DNA of 64,000 nt from Aaosphaeria pasadenensis (GCA_022813625.1 JAKLMB010000009.1:682001-746000); one strand, 5' to 3'; positions 12,270 to 23,866 are shown, counted from the first letter of the stretch. Made by a program: numbers and translations. The notes: a model not told the origin generated them from the letters alone.

Positions 12270-13026
12270 TGAGGAGAAGAAAGGCGTCTTTCATTCATAA
12301 TGAAGACGACGTTGTTGTGAAAACGACGAACGTGGGAGAGAAGAACCACAAGAAATGTACATTAAAGCCTCAACCATGTCCAAAAATCTAAAGAACGGTT
12401 GCATAACGCATAGCATGTAACAACATGTAACAACAATACCATTTCTCAAATTCCCAATATCGAGATTTTTTTCCATTTACAAAAAAGCATTCAGAGGGTG
12501 GGGGTGTGATCACATCATACTTGAGGAGGATTCAACGACAATTAGTAGTTTTCTACATAAGAATGAAGAACTATGTCTTCAAGCGGAAGTCCCGACAATA
12601 GTGATATATATTCTAAAGAATGATGAAATGAACAAACTTAATTAAGCTTTTACAACGGTCGCTGCGGTGGATCAAATGACCTTAACTAACCTGACTGCAA
12701 AATACGAAACCGTTATACCTCGTACTTAACACCACCGATTGCACCACAACACAACAGAAAGCAGACAGCTATGTGCAAAAAAAAAGGACAACCAGAAACC
12801 CATATACTTGAAATACATTCATTCTTAGGCACCTTAGCCCTAACCCTAAACAACCTCCTCCCCAATCCAGCAAAGCCCGCCCCGCTTACCTAACCCTCCC
12901 TCCATTCCCAATCTAGCTACTTCCACGATGTATCATCCATCAACCCTCTCGCGCCAAAAAAAATCCTCCACCACAAACCGAACTACCCAAAAACCAAAAA
13001 AAAAAGAAATGAATGACAAGACTGAA
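12270..13026. other. Intergenic between uL3m and tRNA-Asp
   Basis: AT-rich 3' flank with A runs. CCCTAACCCTAA, two telomere-type units, lies at 12838-12849. No gene seen. Confidence 0.5.
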
Positions 13027-13118
13027 CTCTCCGACGGGGAATCGAACCCCGGTCTCCCGCGCTTGTTTTAACTGCTGTTAATGACAAGCGGAAATCATGA
13101 CCACTAGACCATCGAAGA
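13027..13118 (-). tRNA. tRNA-Asp (anticodon GUC) with a 20-nt intron
   Basis: Read on the minus strand this is a 92-nt tRNA gene. The acceptor arms TCTTCGA and TCGGAGA pair (one G-T wobble), the T arm is CGGGG-TTCGATT-CCCCG, and the anticodon stem is TCCGC/GCGGG. The anticodon GTC is the complement of 13083-13085. A 20-nt intron (13062-13081) sits at the canonical place one base 3' of the anticodon. Removing it leaves 72 nt with discriminator G. The anticodon-arm and T-arm bases match eukaryotic tRNA-Asp closely. Confidence 0.93.
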
Positions 13119-14791
13119 TGTTTTTTGGTTCACTGGTTGGAGTGAGATGGTTGGTTTTGATGGGGGTTTGGGAAAATTAGGGAGGTCTTGTACCGAGGGT
13201 TGAAGAGGGTTTCCATAGTTTATTATGATTACTTGCTCAGGACGATGGGGTTTGCGTATTTTGGGTTGTTAGGGAGGTTCTGGAGGGGAAAAGGGTTGGT
13301 GGGGGTGTGGTGGGTGGGGTTTAGGGGGGTGGACACAGGTTGTGTAGTTTTAGGACGTGGGCGGGGGGGTTTATAGGTAGGGTGTTTGATGGATGTTTGT
13401 TTGTAGAACCTCTCTGTGCGTCTTTTGCGGTGTGAGATATCGGTCTTTATGTTATTTCTTACATGCTATATGTGGAAGATTTGGTTGTCTACGGTTTTGA
13501 TCGAGCAGTCTTAGATTTAGGTAGACGAAGATGAAATGTTTGGTTGTTTCTTCGTTACTGATAACAAAATCAAACGCAAAGCCCTATTCCCCTTTAAATG
13601 ATGATCTTGGATTATGGATCATCTTTGCCTTGAGGGGACTCTGGGGCTCCTCGTCATGTTCTCGTGCGTTGTAAAAACGAGTGCTTGAGGGAATGATGGC
13701 GTTATGTGTGTGTCTACTTTAGGGGGATTGGAGGAGAGGAAAGGAGATAGAAAGTCTATCCACCCCTCCAATCTAATCTTCCAAAGAAAAGAAAAAGAAA
13801 CACAGTAAAGCATTAGAAAAAGAGAGCAATTCAAACATCAAAACACTAGCAAAAGATGGGGACTGTTGGAGTGGTGCTCGTTCCTTTTGCTTTCGACTTA
13901 GAATAAGGAGAAAGTGGCGAGCTAGCTACCTGGCTTTCTTCCGTATCATTTCGCCTAATAAGAGTGAATGAGATAGAAGAGCATTCACCAATTGCTATCA
14001 GCGGATTAAAACAAAACTCCCTAAGCACGAAACCAGAGATAGCAACAATAAGAGCCAGGTGTATCTTCTAACCAATGAACAGAAGTACAGACTCGAACTA
14101 TACGTCGTGATATCGTATGAGATGGTTCTGAGTTCGTGCGTGCTTAATATCAATCATGCTGTTTTAGTAGCCTCTGCCTCTCAGTCCTAGAGGAACGGCG
14201 TTGAGGAACAAGTTCAATCCTTCTGTACATTGCATTTTAGATTATGGGATGTGTGTTTATGACCTGAGGTAAGAGAAGAGATTTCGATGGAAATCGACGT
14301 TTCAACATGATATATATTGCAAGGAGAATGGCTCACTCTTAAACACTATATCAGACAATATTCGAATCTTTTCAACAAGTCCGTAAAGTGCTATAACGGA
14401 TGGATAGGTATTGTAGACTAATTATTCGATTTCGTAGAGAGAAATAATGTACTGAGTAAGTTATAATCTCTACATGAAAGCAAATCCTTTTATTGCTTAA
14501 AGACCCGAATATAACTCCTTCGCTTTGGTAATGCCTGAAACAAAAATACGATGTCTGAAGGAAAATAAGAGACGAAGGGCGAATAGCCGGGAGTTTCGTT
14601 TCCTTTGAACCGGTATAGGGTAGTACGTAACGGTGCTCGGCGCTCAATTGTGAGACTCGAAATGTGTATATCGTATCGATCCACCCCGTACTTTATCATT
14701 ATTTTCCTGTCCGTCTATTCCCCACTCCAAAACGGTATCAAATGGCGTCAACTTTCAATGAGGACCACAGCTCGAGTTGATCTGCCTGACC
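13119..14791. other. Intergenic between tRNA-Asp and the kelch gene
   Basis: No coding frame that I can support. The first part is G/T-rich on the plus strand (about 13120-13380), the rest AT-rich. The right end is probably the kelch gene 3' UTR. Confidence 0.5.
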
Positions 14792-17242
14792 TCACATATG
14801 ATCCACCTCGACGAACCGTCCCCTCACCGGCCTCCTCCTACTATCGATGCTCCCGCTCCGACTCCCGACATCCGGATCGCCGAAACCCCTGAAACTACCC
14901 TGGTCGGAACCGGCCCTCGTGTCTTCGTCGTCAAAATTACGTCGCACAGGTTGCGCGTAGAATTGCGCGGGGGTCTGCGTGGTGCTCGGTGGGATCGGAG
15001 GTTCTAATGTATTTGGACGTAGGACAGAAGGTTGTGTGTCTGTGTATGAGGGGTGAGACCGGACTGATGGGTCGGGCGGAGGTGGGTAGTAGACTTGGTT
15101 CTGGGGTGGTGCTGGGAAGGCGTGAGGGATCGGTGAGATCGGGGTGGGATAGGAATACTGTTGTTGGGGTGGGTGGTGGGTATCATAAGGAGATGCAAGA
15201 TCGCTGTATGGAGGATATGAAGGGGATTGCTGCTGGTTGTAATGGTCTGGGTAGTCGGCTCCGTGAGCGGGATGTGAGGGAGAGATGGCCTGGGGAATTG
15301 GTTGGTATGCGGCTGAGGGATAAGGGGTCGGATGGGTGTAGTGATCGCTGGGTGAGCGAGAATGCACGGAAGTGTCCTGCATGTGTATGTGCTTGTTTAC
15401 TCCAGGAGAGTGCAATTCATGGAGAGGTGTTGTTGCGGGCAACTCCGCTGGAGGTGGTGATGGAGGTTCTGTACTCTCTTTGCTCTTCTTTGCCTTCTTT
15501 CGACGATGGAGACAGAACAGGATTATGCAGAGAATGGCTATCAATCCTGCAAGTCCACCAACCACTCCGCCAGCGATCGCCCCTACTTTTGATCCGGACC
15601 CTTTATTCTCGGAGGGCGTGCCAGTGCTAGAAGGTAAACTACGGGTGGCAGATCGAGCGGCGAATGTAGGAACACGAGTGAAATATACTGCGAGATCAGG
15701 GTTATCCCAAGAAGAGGGTTTGGTAACTGTTGCGCCTCCAGTGGGTCTAGTAAGAGTCAGATTGGCATTTGCAAATTTGGAGGGCATGAGACTCACCCTC
15801 CGCCAACCACAGATATGATGGGTGTGGGTACAAAGTAGGTGGTTAGGTTGGGACTGTACTTGTCCCACAGCACCTGTTGGGGGCCATTGTAACCTAGATT
15901 CATGTTGTGTTGACCTTGGCCGTTTTGTGAATCGCAATTATCGGAACTAGGAAACCAGCCTCCGATGATGATCATCTGATCACGATTGACCACATTTGCG
16001 GAACATCCCCCATGCCCAAACTTGGTAGTACTATTATCGGTCGGCCAGGCCTTGATCCATGTGAACGAGGGGATCGAGAGGATGTAAGAGTCGTCGAAAG
16101 CCAGATCATCTCCACTGGCGCCGAACCCTCCATAGAGGTAACTGGCATACTATTAGTCGTCATTTGGTAAAGTCGGGTGTCGACATACATGTTGTAAGAT
16201 GAGTGGTCGTCGGCCCAGGTTACACCGGCGCAAAACTGTCGTCGCGCAGGAGGAACCGATCCGCTTGCGGCTTGTTGATACCATTTCGACGACGATATAT
16301 CGAAGATGTGAATAGTCTATCTTTTGATCAGCATTCATAACCCTCGTGCTTTATATCAGAGATCTCACGCTCATATTGGCCTATGTGTAGATAGATTAGC
16401 GGTGGCTTCAATGGAGATCGCAGAAAATGCTTACGGCAACCAAACTTCCATTTCCTCCGGAGTCTTCAACACCACCGAAATAGACGAGAAGACCTCCATC
16501 TGACGCTGGAAGATAGACCATGGAACCCTCTGCTCTGCCAATGTCATCAGGTCCCGTATTGTTCTGTAACGTTCCAGCAGTATAGTCATAGCGGACGAGG
16601 TTACTGGTCGCGAACGACTTTCCCGTCCATCCAGGTGTTGTTTTATTGCTCATGTATCCTCCATAGTAGTACCCATATCCCAATTCGTTTGCTTGTGCTC
16701 CAGCGCCGTATGCAACCCGTTGAATGGCATTGACGTTGCTCTCATACTTCGTTTCGTTCCATTGGTGGAGAATCGTGTCGTATGCCCAGAACGTGAAGTC
16801 CGCTGGATTTGACTGGTATTCGCCGCCGTAGAGATAGAAGCATTTGTTGACCTCGTCGGACCATAGAATTCCTCCAGCAACGGATGGTACTTCATTACTC
16901 TTGGTCAAGTTCGCATATTGCCGCGGCATGCCTATGTCCTGGGTCGTCGAGTTGAGATCGCTATACACGAGCCATGTATCTGAAAAGCAAGTTAAACATG
17001 TACATATAAGAGATTGATACTACTGGACGTAACGAACTGGTGTCATTTGATGGATTGGACGATATGGGGTTCCATGCGATAAGCCCACCATCGATGTACA
17101 GTTTCCCATCTACCTGTGCAGTCTGATGACCCCAACGCCGACAGAAGTCATTGATGGGGTGTTTTGTGGATGCTTGCAGGGCCTGTACAGTAAGTAGAAG
17201 TACTATGAAGAGACATGTCTGTCGTAGTGCCATGGCTGGCAT
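14792..17242 (-). CDS. Kelch-repeat single-pass membrane protein
   Basis: Six exons read right to left: 17038-17242, 16435-16979, 16369-16380 (a 12-nt microexon), 16189-16316, 16141? joined directly as 15797-16141, and 14792-15746; 729 aa. It has a signal peptide (about 1-25, hydrophobic FIVLLLTVQAL) and an extracellular beta-propeller with kelch blades (GKLYIDGGL, YLYGGFGASGDD, MIIIGGWF). One transmembrane helix follows at about 466-491 (AIAGGVVGGLAGLIAILCII), then basic RRKKAKK and a 230-residue cytoplasmic tail rich in Pro, Tyr, Ser and His. This matches the fungal galactose-oxidase/kelch membrane family, proposed to act at the cell surface or in polarity. The function of this member is unknown. 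The microexon supplies ANMS, which restores the conserved MS-I-IFD blade strand. The first intron uses donor GTTCGT. Confidence 0.85.
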
Positions 17243-17397
17243 TCATGTCCCTCCCCACAGCAAGAACATGAATTCACAGGAAACAAGTCAAGCTACTCAT
17301 ACGTAAGTAACGAGGGGATGTACGGAGGAGACAACCAAAAAGGTGCCAGCCCGTGGGTACGGGAACGGCGTAGAGATGACAGGGCTGAGGCCTGGTC

Positions 17398-17613
17398 TTA
17401 TTGCTCAAGTTTGAGCTTCAGAGGGAACTCGTCGAGGAGGCTGAGAGGAAGCTGACCCGGTGCCGTGTTTCCTGCCCTCCCAATCTCGCACCACGAGAAG
17501 GAGAAACCAGAACCACGGCCCTTCTTGAGGGTGACCATGCAGAAAGTGTTGGAGATGCATGCACCACCAATAGCACCAATGACATAAGGGTGCGACACTC
17601 GACCATGCGCCAT
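17398..17613 (-). CDS. Small hypothetical ORF, 71 aa
   Basis: The ORF starts at ATG 17613 in a good context (AGGATGGCG) and ends at TAA 17398. Codon choice is strongly coding-like (CTC, GGT, TCC, AAG preferred). A short hydrophobic stretch (YVIGAIGGACIS) is followed by MVTLKKGRGSGF. I do not recognise the family. It could be a small gene, or the last exon of one whose upstream exon is 17893-18060: joining AA|GTATTG at about 17912 to CCCAG|G before the ATG would keep phase across a 300-nt intron. Confidence 0.25.
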   Translation of the reverse strand: MAHGRVSHPYVIGAIGGACISNTFCMVTLKKGRGSGFSFSWCEIGRAGNTAPGQLPLSLLDEFPLKLKLEQ

Positions 17614-17892
17614 CCTGGGCTAGCATGATGTGGATCCTGCGGCATGCCTAAGGATGGCAACGATCTCCAGGTGCTTTTCTAGGATTATTGGCCGTGGTTT
17701 CTGGTGATCCCCCAGGGCCTAACGTCTCCATCGAATCTCTACAATAGGTAATCTTAGCGAACTTTCATGGAGAAGTGTGAGTTGGACATTGTCATCGAGT
17801 ACGAGATACCATACAGAGCTTGCCACAGCTAATGTACAGCCTAGTGATATTATGAGGTGTGTTGTGAATGGTGCTCCAGCTAGAAAAGGCAA

Positions 17893-18060
17893 TTAGGCGC
17901 TAGACCAATACTTTCCATCGTAAGGATCGGAACAAGGTGCGGAATACGCTGTGTGGCTCACGAACTTGGTGTCCAGGACATGGGGTTCTTCCTCCACATC
18001 CATCATCAGCGCGCACCAAGCGTCCAGCTTCGCTGACCCGGGCTGCTGTGCTTGAGAGAC
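17893..18060 (-). other. Coding-like segment, possible terminal exon
   Basis: A 55-codon open stretch on the minus strand ends in TAA at 17893 and is preceded by TTTTAG (18061-18066), a possible splice acceptor. Codon use is coding-like, and the product contains LDAWCALMMDVEEEPHVLD and ends DPYDGKYWSSA. A possible upstream exon starts MFNVLEHYVYLEV near 18335. Family unknown. It could be a small gene or a relic. Confidence 0.18.
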
Positions 18061-18709
18061 CTAAAATGTGGCTGTCTCGCATTCAATCAATCTTCGAGGC
18101 CTCCAGTCAGCACTCTTCGTTTCCCTGTTATCGTTCCCTGCTTTTTCGCGTGTCTTTGTTATGATTGCACGGCGCATCGCGAGTATTGTTTTGTGCGACC
18201 GGTGCCTGTGTTTATTTCTCATTTGCCGGTTGCGGATATGCATGATACCTTTGTTCCCACCACGCGTTCAGAGCGACTAGCCACTTCGAGATATACATAA
18301 TGTTCGAGCACGTTGAACATTGTGGTACGGTACAGACCCTAAGATGAGAAGACTCTGAAAATAGAGTGTCGTGAGCCGTCTGATCGACAGCGGCTCAGAC
18401 GATTTATGGTCCCCTGAAAATCTCCTAGGGCCGTTCTCAAGTATAATCGCGGCTATTGAAAAGCCAGATGACGGGGTAATTGATCAACCAAATTTTATTC
18501 GAGAAAAGGGCCGCTTTCATCTTGCTGCGTATTGTAGTGTCATAGTCGTTGTGGCATGATGTTTGGAACGCAAAGTACTCCCGCAGTAATGCCACGCAGG
18601 GTGTGGTAGGAGAAGGTGCGTATCCGTGCTGTCTCCTATCCACCAGCATCCCCTTTGTGATGAAATGGCAAACCTCCTATTCAGCAAAAGCGTGCACAGC
18701 ACTCGACAT

Positions 18710-19064
18710 TCAATCACGCACAGCACCATCAAAAGTGTCGTTCAGACAAGGAAAATATGTAGGCCTAAAGCGAACCCAAAGCTCCGAGACCGACTTTTTC
18801 AAGCCGGCGAAAACGAACCCCAGGATTAGAACAGCCTTCTTTCGATCCCTCTTGGTCCATCTGTGATAGGGAGTCCATGGAACAATGGGTTTGAGAACCT
18901 CCTAGAAAGATGTCAGGACCGACATAATATGTTGAAGAAAAGAAGAAGAGGTTGGAACGGATCACGCACGTTTTGTCTGAAGATTTCGCACGAGGCTTGG
19001 CGAACGCGCTAGTCTGTTTCCGGGTCTGGAAAGACTTGATGTTGACAATGGGACTGTAGCACAT
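18710..19064 (-). CDS. Hypothetical two-exon small protein, 96 aa
   Basis: Exon 18966-19064 begins MCYSPIVNIKSF. An intron 18902-18965 (GTGATC..TTTCTAG) joins it in phase 0 to exon 18710-18901, which reads EVLKPIVPWTPYHRW, then a basic stretch TKRDRKK, a hydrophobic VLILGFVFAGL, and stops at TGA. Open frame, phase continuity and codon use support a gene. A neighbouring donor GTGCGT is also possible but would break phase. I know no family for it. It might be a tail-anchored or peripheral membrane peptide. It lies convergent to nothing and upstream of the SKI8 3' end. Confidence 0.3.
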
Positions 19065-19329
19065 TGGTATGGAAGTATAAATCTAATATAAGCGAGTCAA
19101 AGGTGAATTGATTTGGTATTTACCACTCTTGTTGGTGGTATGCTTCACCCTGCTGGCTTGGGTGATCTTGTAGCCCGCTATATGCTTTTCCGTATATCAT
19201 ATACCCTCATGTTCATGCAATGATGGAAGCATGTATGACATGCTCTTTTGAGAAAAAGATTCTTCGACAGGAACACCTGTTTTTGGGGTCTCTCTCAGTG
19301 TTTGTCCTCGTGTAGCTCACAAGCTCTGT

Positions 19330-20533
19330 TCAACCAGCGGCTTCCCTGTAGAGGCTGATGGCTTGATTCCCACCGCCCAAAGCAAACATCTCACTCCTTC
19401 CAGCTACCTTCGGTAACCACTTCACAGTCCACAACGGTTTGTCGCCGTGGGAATGAGTTGCAACACAGGAGCGGGTTTCTATCCGCCAAATCTTCGCCTT
19501 GGAATCATGGGAACTGAGACACATATTAGCTGCACTATTCAAAGATTGTGCGAGGGACAAGAAGTGACATACCCAGACAAAAGATACTCGCCAGTATCAC
19601 TCCAGTCCAAGGACAAAACCCAGCCACCATGACCTGTGAGGTTAGCGACCTGCTCTCCGGAATTGACATCGTATAATGCGATGATTCTGGCATCTCCAGC
19701 AGCAGCGAGGAGTTTCGAGGCAGGGCTGAACGCGACGGAGCGAATTGGATGGACGAGGCCTGCAACAGAGTGTGCTAGGCGACCGCTGTCGTTGTTGAAG
19801 ATGTATATGCTCCCGTTCTCGTGACCAGACGCAGTGAAGCGGCCATCAGAGCTCTGCAAATGGGTTAAGACTTGACCAAGCAATCATCTATACGGGGCGT
19901 ACTAACAAGGCTTATACAAAGTCCAAAGCTACCTTTGGTTTCATATTCACGAATCTTGGGCTTGCCTTCCTCACCAAGAGACCAAACGTTGATCTTCCCA
20001 GTGATACTCGTGCTTGCAAGGTAGGCACCGTCGTCACTGATTGCTATCGCCCATGCATCGCCCGGCTTGTTATTGTCTTTTCCAGTGGTTAGCTCAAACC
20101 CCTTGTGTGCTTTGTATGCAATGTCTCAATCGCAACCCTTTCGAGACTCGCGATTGAAAAGCCCACTCACCAGTCACGTCGCCAGCACTTTCCAGCGTGC
20201 CATCCTCATTGATGTCCCATATTCGTATGCGACCCTCAAATCCAACACTCGCGGCGCGCTTTCCTTCCTTCGCCGTCACCAGGTGATGTATTCCCAGTGG
20301 ATGTGCACCGTCTACAGTCTGTACGAGAGGGAAGTCGGGTTCGGTGGTATTGTGGACAAGGATCTTGCTGGATCCAGACGCAGAAAGAAGCCTTGATTTT
20401 GTAGGTGCGAGAGCATAGATATCGGAGGGATGGGCGGATTCGAGAGTGTGCAAGGTGAGATATTGCTTCGACTGTACAGGTAGTTGTCAGCAATTGCACG
20501 CAGTTATAAGGACCGCGGGGAAGTATTGACCAT
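19330..20533 (-). CDS. SKI8: WD40 protein Ski8/Rec14
   Basis: Five exons: 20531-20533 (the ATG alone), 20171-20471, 19907-20109, 19573-19853, 19330-19513; 323 aa. The protein begins MSKQYLTLHTLESAHPSD and ends GNQAISLYREAAG, both typical of Ski8. WD-type repeats run along the whole length (GRIRIWDINED, GKINVWSLGEE, WVLSLDWSDTGEYLLSG, SKAKIWRIETR). Ski8 is a scaffold subunit of the cytoplasmic Ski2-Ski3-Ski8 complex that feeds mRNA to the exosome. In several fungi it also works with Spo11 in meiotic double-strand break formation. All introns are 53-61 nt and phase-consistent. The first falls directly after the start codon, so the N-terminus depends on splicing. Confidence 0.9.
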
Positions 20534-20993
20534 TATGTGCAAAGCGCTGCGAGAGGGTGCAGCTTTGTGGATTGTTGTTGTGTTTATGGAGAAGCTACCA
20601 AGCCATGAAAGTGAGGATTGGAGGTATCGATAATGACGTTGTCAAATTCTATGAAGTTTACGCGAAACAACGCGAGATCAGCCGTATGGCGCATGGAGTA
20701 GCTAGGCAAGTAGCTAGGTACAAGTAATTCTATATTTGCTTTGTTTAGAATCCACCTTTCCACATAATCAATAATATTTATGATAAAATAGCTCTATTAA
20801 CGTCAAGCTCATCCTCAGTACCCCGCCGTTGCAAACACTGCAAACTCACAGGGGGAATCGAGGGGTCTCACATCCTCGGCCAACCACATCGCAAGACGGT
20901 CTGGACCAAATGTTGTGCGACAGCCACGACTCACAACGAGTAACTATCTACTGTGTGCCTAGCTAATACAAAAGTTAAGAGAGATTTCTCTTC
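20534..20993. promoter_or_regulatory. Divergent promoter between SKI8 and GUK1
   Basis: 460 bases between two outward-reading start codons, so both promoters must lie here or extend into leaders. The sequence is AT-rich around 20740-20800. No specific site is clear. Confidence 0.55.
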
Positions 20994-21960
20994 ATGCCAT
21001 TGACTTCTTCGCCGACTTCATCGGCCCTCCGTAGCCATCTGTTTCAGTCCAGTACTCCTCTCTGCAAGACACCACGTAACCAATTCTCCATACTCCGAAA
21101 CCTCACACCCATTGCTTCCTCCCTTGTCCAACCACCACATACTCCCATCACCGCCACCAAATTCAAAACCTACAAAACTCCCACCACAACCCTCCACCAC
21201 CTCTCCCTCCTCCACACCACCACTACCACCCCAAAAATGGCACCCACCGCAAGCAGCCCCACCCCCATCGTCATCTCCGGCCCCTCAGGCACAGGCAAAT
21301 CCACGCTCCTGAACCGCCTCTTCGCAGAGCACCCCAACAAGTTCGGCTTCAGCGTCTCGCACACGACCCGCCAGCCCCGCGGCGCCGAGCAGCACGGCAA
21401 GGAGTACTACTTCGTGACCCGCGACGAGTTCGAGGACCTCATCGCCAAGAAGGGCTTCGTCGAGCACGCGCAGTTCGGGGGCAACTACTACGGCACCAGC
21501 ATCCAGGCGATCGAGGACATCGCGAAGAGGGGCCAGATATGTATTTTGGATATTGAGATGGAGGTAGGTTATTGATTTTCTGCGAGGGTGTCTAGTTCCT
21601 CTGGGATCTTTTGTGTCTCTCTATCGACATGTGAAGAAACGAAAGAAGGAAGGAAAATATAGGAAAAATGCTAACGAAGACTGTCTCTAGGGCGTCAAGC
21701 AAGTAGCCAACCACCCCTCCTTCCCGCGCCCCAAATTCCTCTTCCTCTCCCCGCCCTCGCTCGAGATCCTCGAGCAGAGACTGCGCTCCCGCGCCACGGA
21801 CAAGGAGGAGGCCATCTTAAAGCGTCTGGCGCAGGCGAAGAACGAGGTCGCGTTTGCGGAGAGCGGAGAGGCACCCCACGACAAGGTGGTCGTGAATGAC
21901 GACCTCGAGAAGGCGTACCAGGAGGTTAAGGAGTTCATCGTCGGGAAGGAGGAGAAGTGA
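20994..21960 (+). CDS. GUK1: Guanylate kinase
   Basis: Two exons, 20994-21563 and 21691-21960. The enzyme phosphorylates GMP to GDP with ATP. The P-loop reads SGPSGTGKSTLL, the GMP-binding part has SVSHTTRQPRGAE and YYFVTRDEF, and the lid contains LRSRATDKEEAILKRL. From the ATG at 21237 (MAPTASSP, context AAAATGG) the protein is 198 aa, the normal family size. From the first in-frame ATG at 20994 it is 279 aa, with an 81-residue Ser/Thr/Pro-rich extension that is basic and nearly free of acidic residues, like a mitochondrial presequence. Two isoforms from nested starts are plausible. The gene diverges from SKI8. Confidence 0.93.
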
Positions 21961-22636
21961 GAGGTGTGCTGGGGGGCAAAGATGACGTTAGATATGATAC
22001 CACAAGAAGATAAATAGAGCATTTAGCGGCGAGATACAATGCATGGCTGTGGCTTCGGCCGCGTCTTTTCACTTCGTTATTTCTTGGGACTGAATTCTCC
22101 CCCTAACAGGTCTATATCTTGGTGCGAATTCACATGAAAGCTTGACGTCAGCGTTCGACGATATAATTTGATACATCCAGAATCCTGTGCATTGGACACG
22201 CCCTACTGATCTACTACGCTTGCAATTCCACATCAACAATTTTTAATACCAAAGGCGGGCACGTAGGGGGAGAACATGGGTTAGAAGATATATCATTTAC
22301 TATTTTCCTTCCTGCACTTCATGGTCGATTGCTTGGGGGGTAAGTACCTAGGTAATCATTCGGACTCCAAAGCCATGCTATTGTTCCGGCCGGGGGAACA
22401 AAATAAAACGCCTTTCATCCGCTGATCAAAATACAAAGAAAACTTTCTTGAGAAATAAAACATGAGAGAAAATTAAAAGTGAAACAAATAGCATGTCAGG
22501 GCATCTTCCATTTCCCCCCTTTTCATCCAGACCAAGTGATTGTTTGCCTATCCCACCACGATCGATTCCCCAAGCTAATCATTTTGAGGTGGACATCGTT
22601 GAGAATTTTCCATGCTAGTGAGCTCATTCCAGACAT
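21961..22636. other. Convergent 3' flanks of GUK1 and RAE1
   Basis: Tail-to-tail spacer holding both 3' UTRs. AATAAA-like runs occur (AAATAAA near 22400 and 22455). No gene seen. Confidence 0.55.
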
Positions 22637-23866
22637 CTACCTCTTCTTGGTGCCCGGTCGAGGCTTGCACTCATCTCCAGTGATGGGGTGCAACTTGAGC
22701 TTGATGGGATAGCTCGTCGTGTTTCCTGAGTATCCCTTGGACCAGTCATACGAGACCGCGTAAGCGAAGATGTTGCCGTCCTTGGAGAAGCCGGTGGCGG
22801 TGATGGATCCACCGGTCTCGGGATATCCCTTGAGACGATGCTTTGCGTCCTTGTCCCAGAAGTGGAATGTACCGTCGGAGCCTGCGGTGGAGAAGGTACC
22901 GTGTTGTGGGTGGAAGGAGATGGCGTTGACGGAGTACACCTTTGCGATGTCACGCTGTTGGGGATCCTGCTGTCGGTGACACTTGAAGGAGAAGTTGAGA
23001 CTAGAAACGTCGTTAGCATTATAGAACCTTTCCAAGTCGGGTATATCTGATGAGACATTTCTGCAATGCCACTTACCTTGCCTGATCATCCTTCACGTAC
23101 TGGATCGCGCAACGACCCTCAATGGAGCCCACCGCGAACCCGGATGCGTCTGTGAAGCAGCTCACAACCCTGGTTTGCCACTTGAGGGGGCTAGTCATGT
23201 TCTTTGCGATAGTCTGCGGGTTGTTCAGGTCCACCATATGGATGTGCCTCTCTGCGGTTCCGATGACGAGCAGTTTGTCTTTTGTATCCATCGTGTAGAC
23301 GCGTTCTTGGCACTGGACGGTCGCGGTCGCGGTCGTGCCGTTGAGGTCCCAGAACTTGACGGTCTTATCCCAGGAACCCGTGATGAGATAGTGGGTTCCA
23401 CCGATCTCAGTCCATTTCACGCACTTGACAGCCGCATCGTGGGCCTTGAGCGGCGTCGCTTTCTGGGTGGAGTCGTTCGAGACGTTGCGCAGGTCGAGCA
23501 CGTAGAATTGACCAGAGCAGTCGCCGGCTGCGATGCGAGTTCCATCCTAGACAGATTATGTTAGTTATCGATTCCACACAAGAATGATCAGAGCGGAGAG
23601 CTCCCCCAAAAACTTACCCTTGACCATGCTACGCAGAGTGCTTCTTGGTCGCACGGAAACGTCCATTTGGGATTCACGCCATTGCCCGCCACCTCGTAGA
23701 TGTAGACGCTCTTGTCCCAGGACGAGACGGCGAGGAAGTCGTGTGTGGGCGACCACGCAAGGTCGGAGATGCTGTCCTTGGGGAGGACACTGACCTCGAC
23801 GTCGTTCTTGGTGTCGCCAGTCGTGGAGCTGGCTGCTGTCGCCGCGGTGTTGTTCAGGAAGGCCAT
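22637..23866 (-). CDS. RAE1: mRNA export factor Rae1/Gle2
   Basis: Three exons: 23618-23866, 23077-23546, 22637-23000; 360 aa, close to yeast Gle2 and human RAE1. It is a seven-bladed WD40 propeller: SISDLAWSPTHDFLAVSSWD, KWTEIGGTHYLITGSWDKTV, NAISFHPQHGTFSTAGSDG. The family-typical LNFSFKCHRQ spans the exon 2/3 join. The C-terminus carries the conserved FAYAVSYDWSKGY before a basic end. Rae1 binds the GLEBS motif of Nup98-type nucleoporins at nuclear pores and supports poly(A) RNA export and spindle assembly. Introns of 71 and 76 nt keep phase. Confidence 0.94.

Larger units (their letters stand above)
17243..19329. other. Gap between kelch and SKI8 genes with coding-like fragments
   Basis: About 2.1 kb. 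The first part is presumably the kelch promoter. Three minus-strand pieces look coding by codon use (17398-17613, 17893-18060, 18710-19064) and are listed separately. None has a family match I recognise. The rest shows nothing. Confidence 0.4.

Noticed and set aside
14989..15630. 213-codon plus-strand open frame
   Set aside because: Antisense to the low-complexity cytoplasmic tail of the kelch protein; Gly/Arg-rich without protein character.
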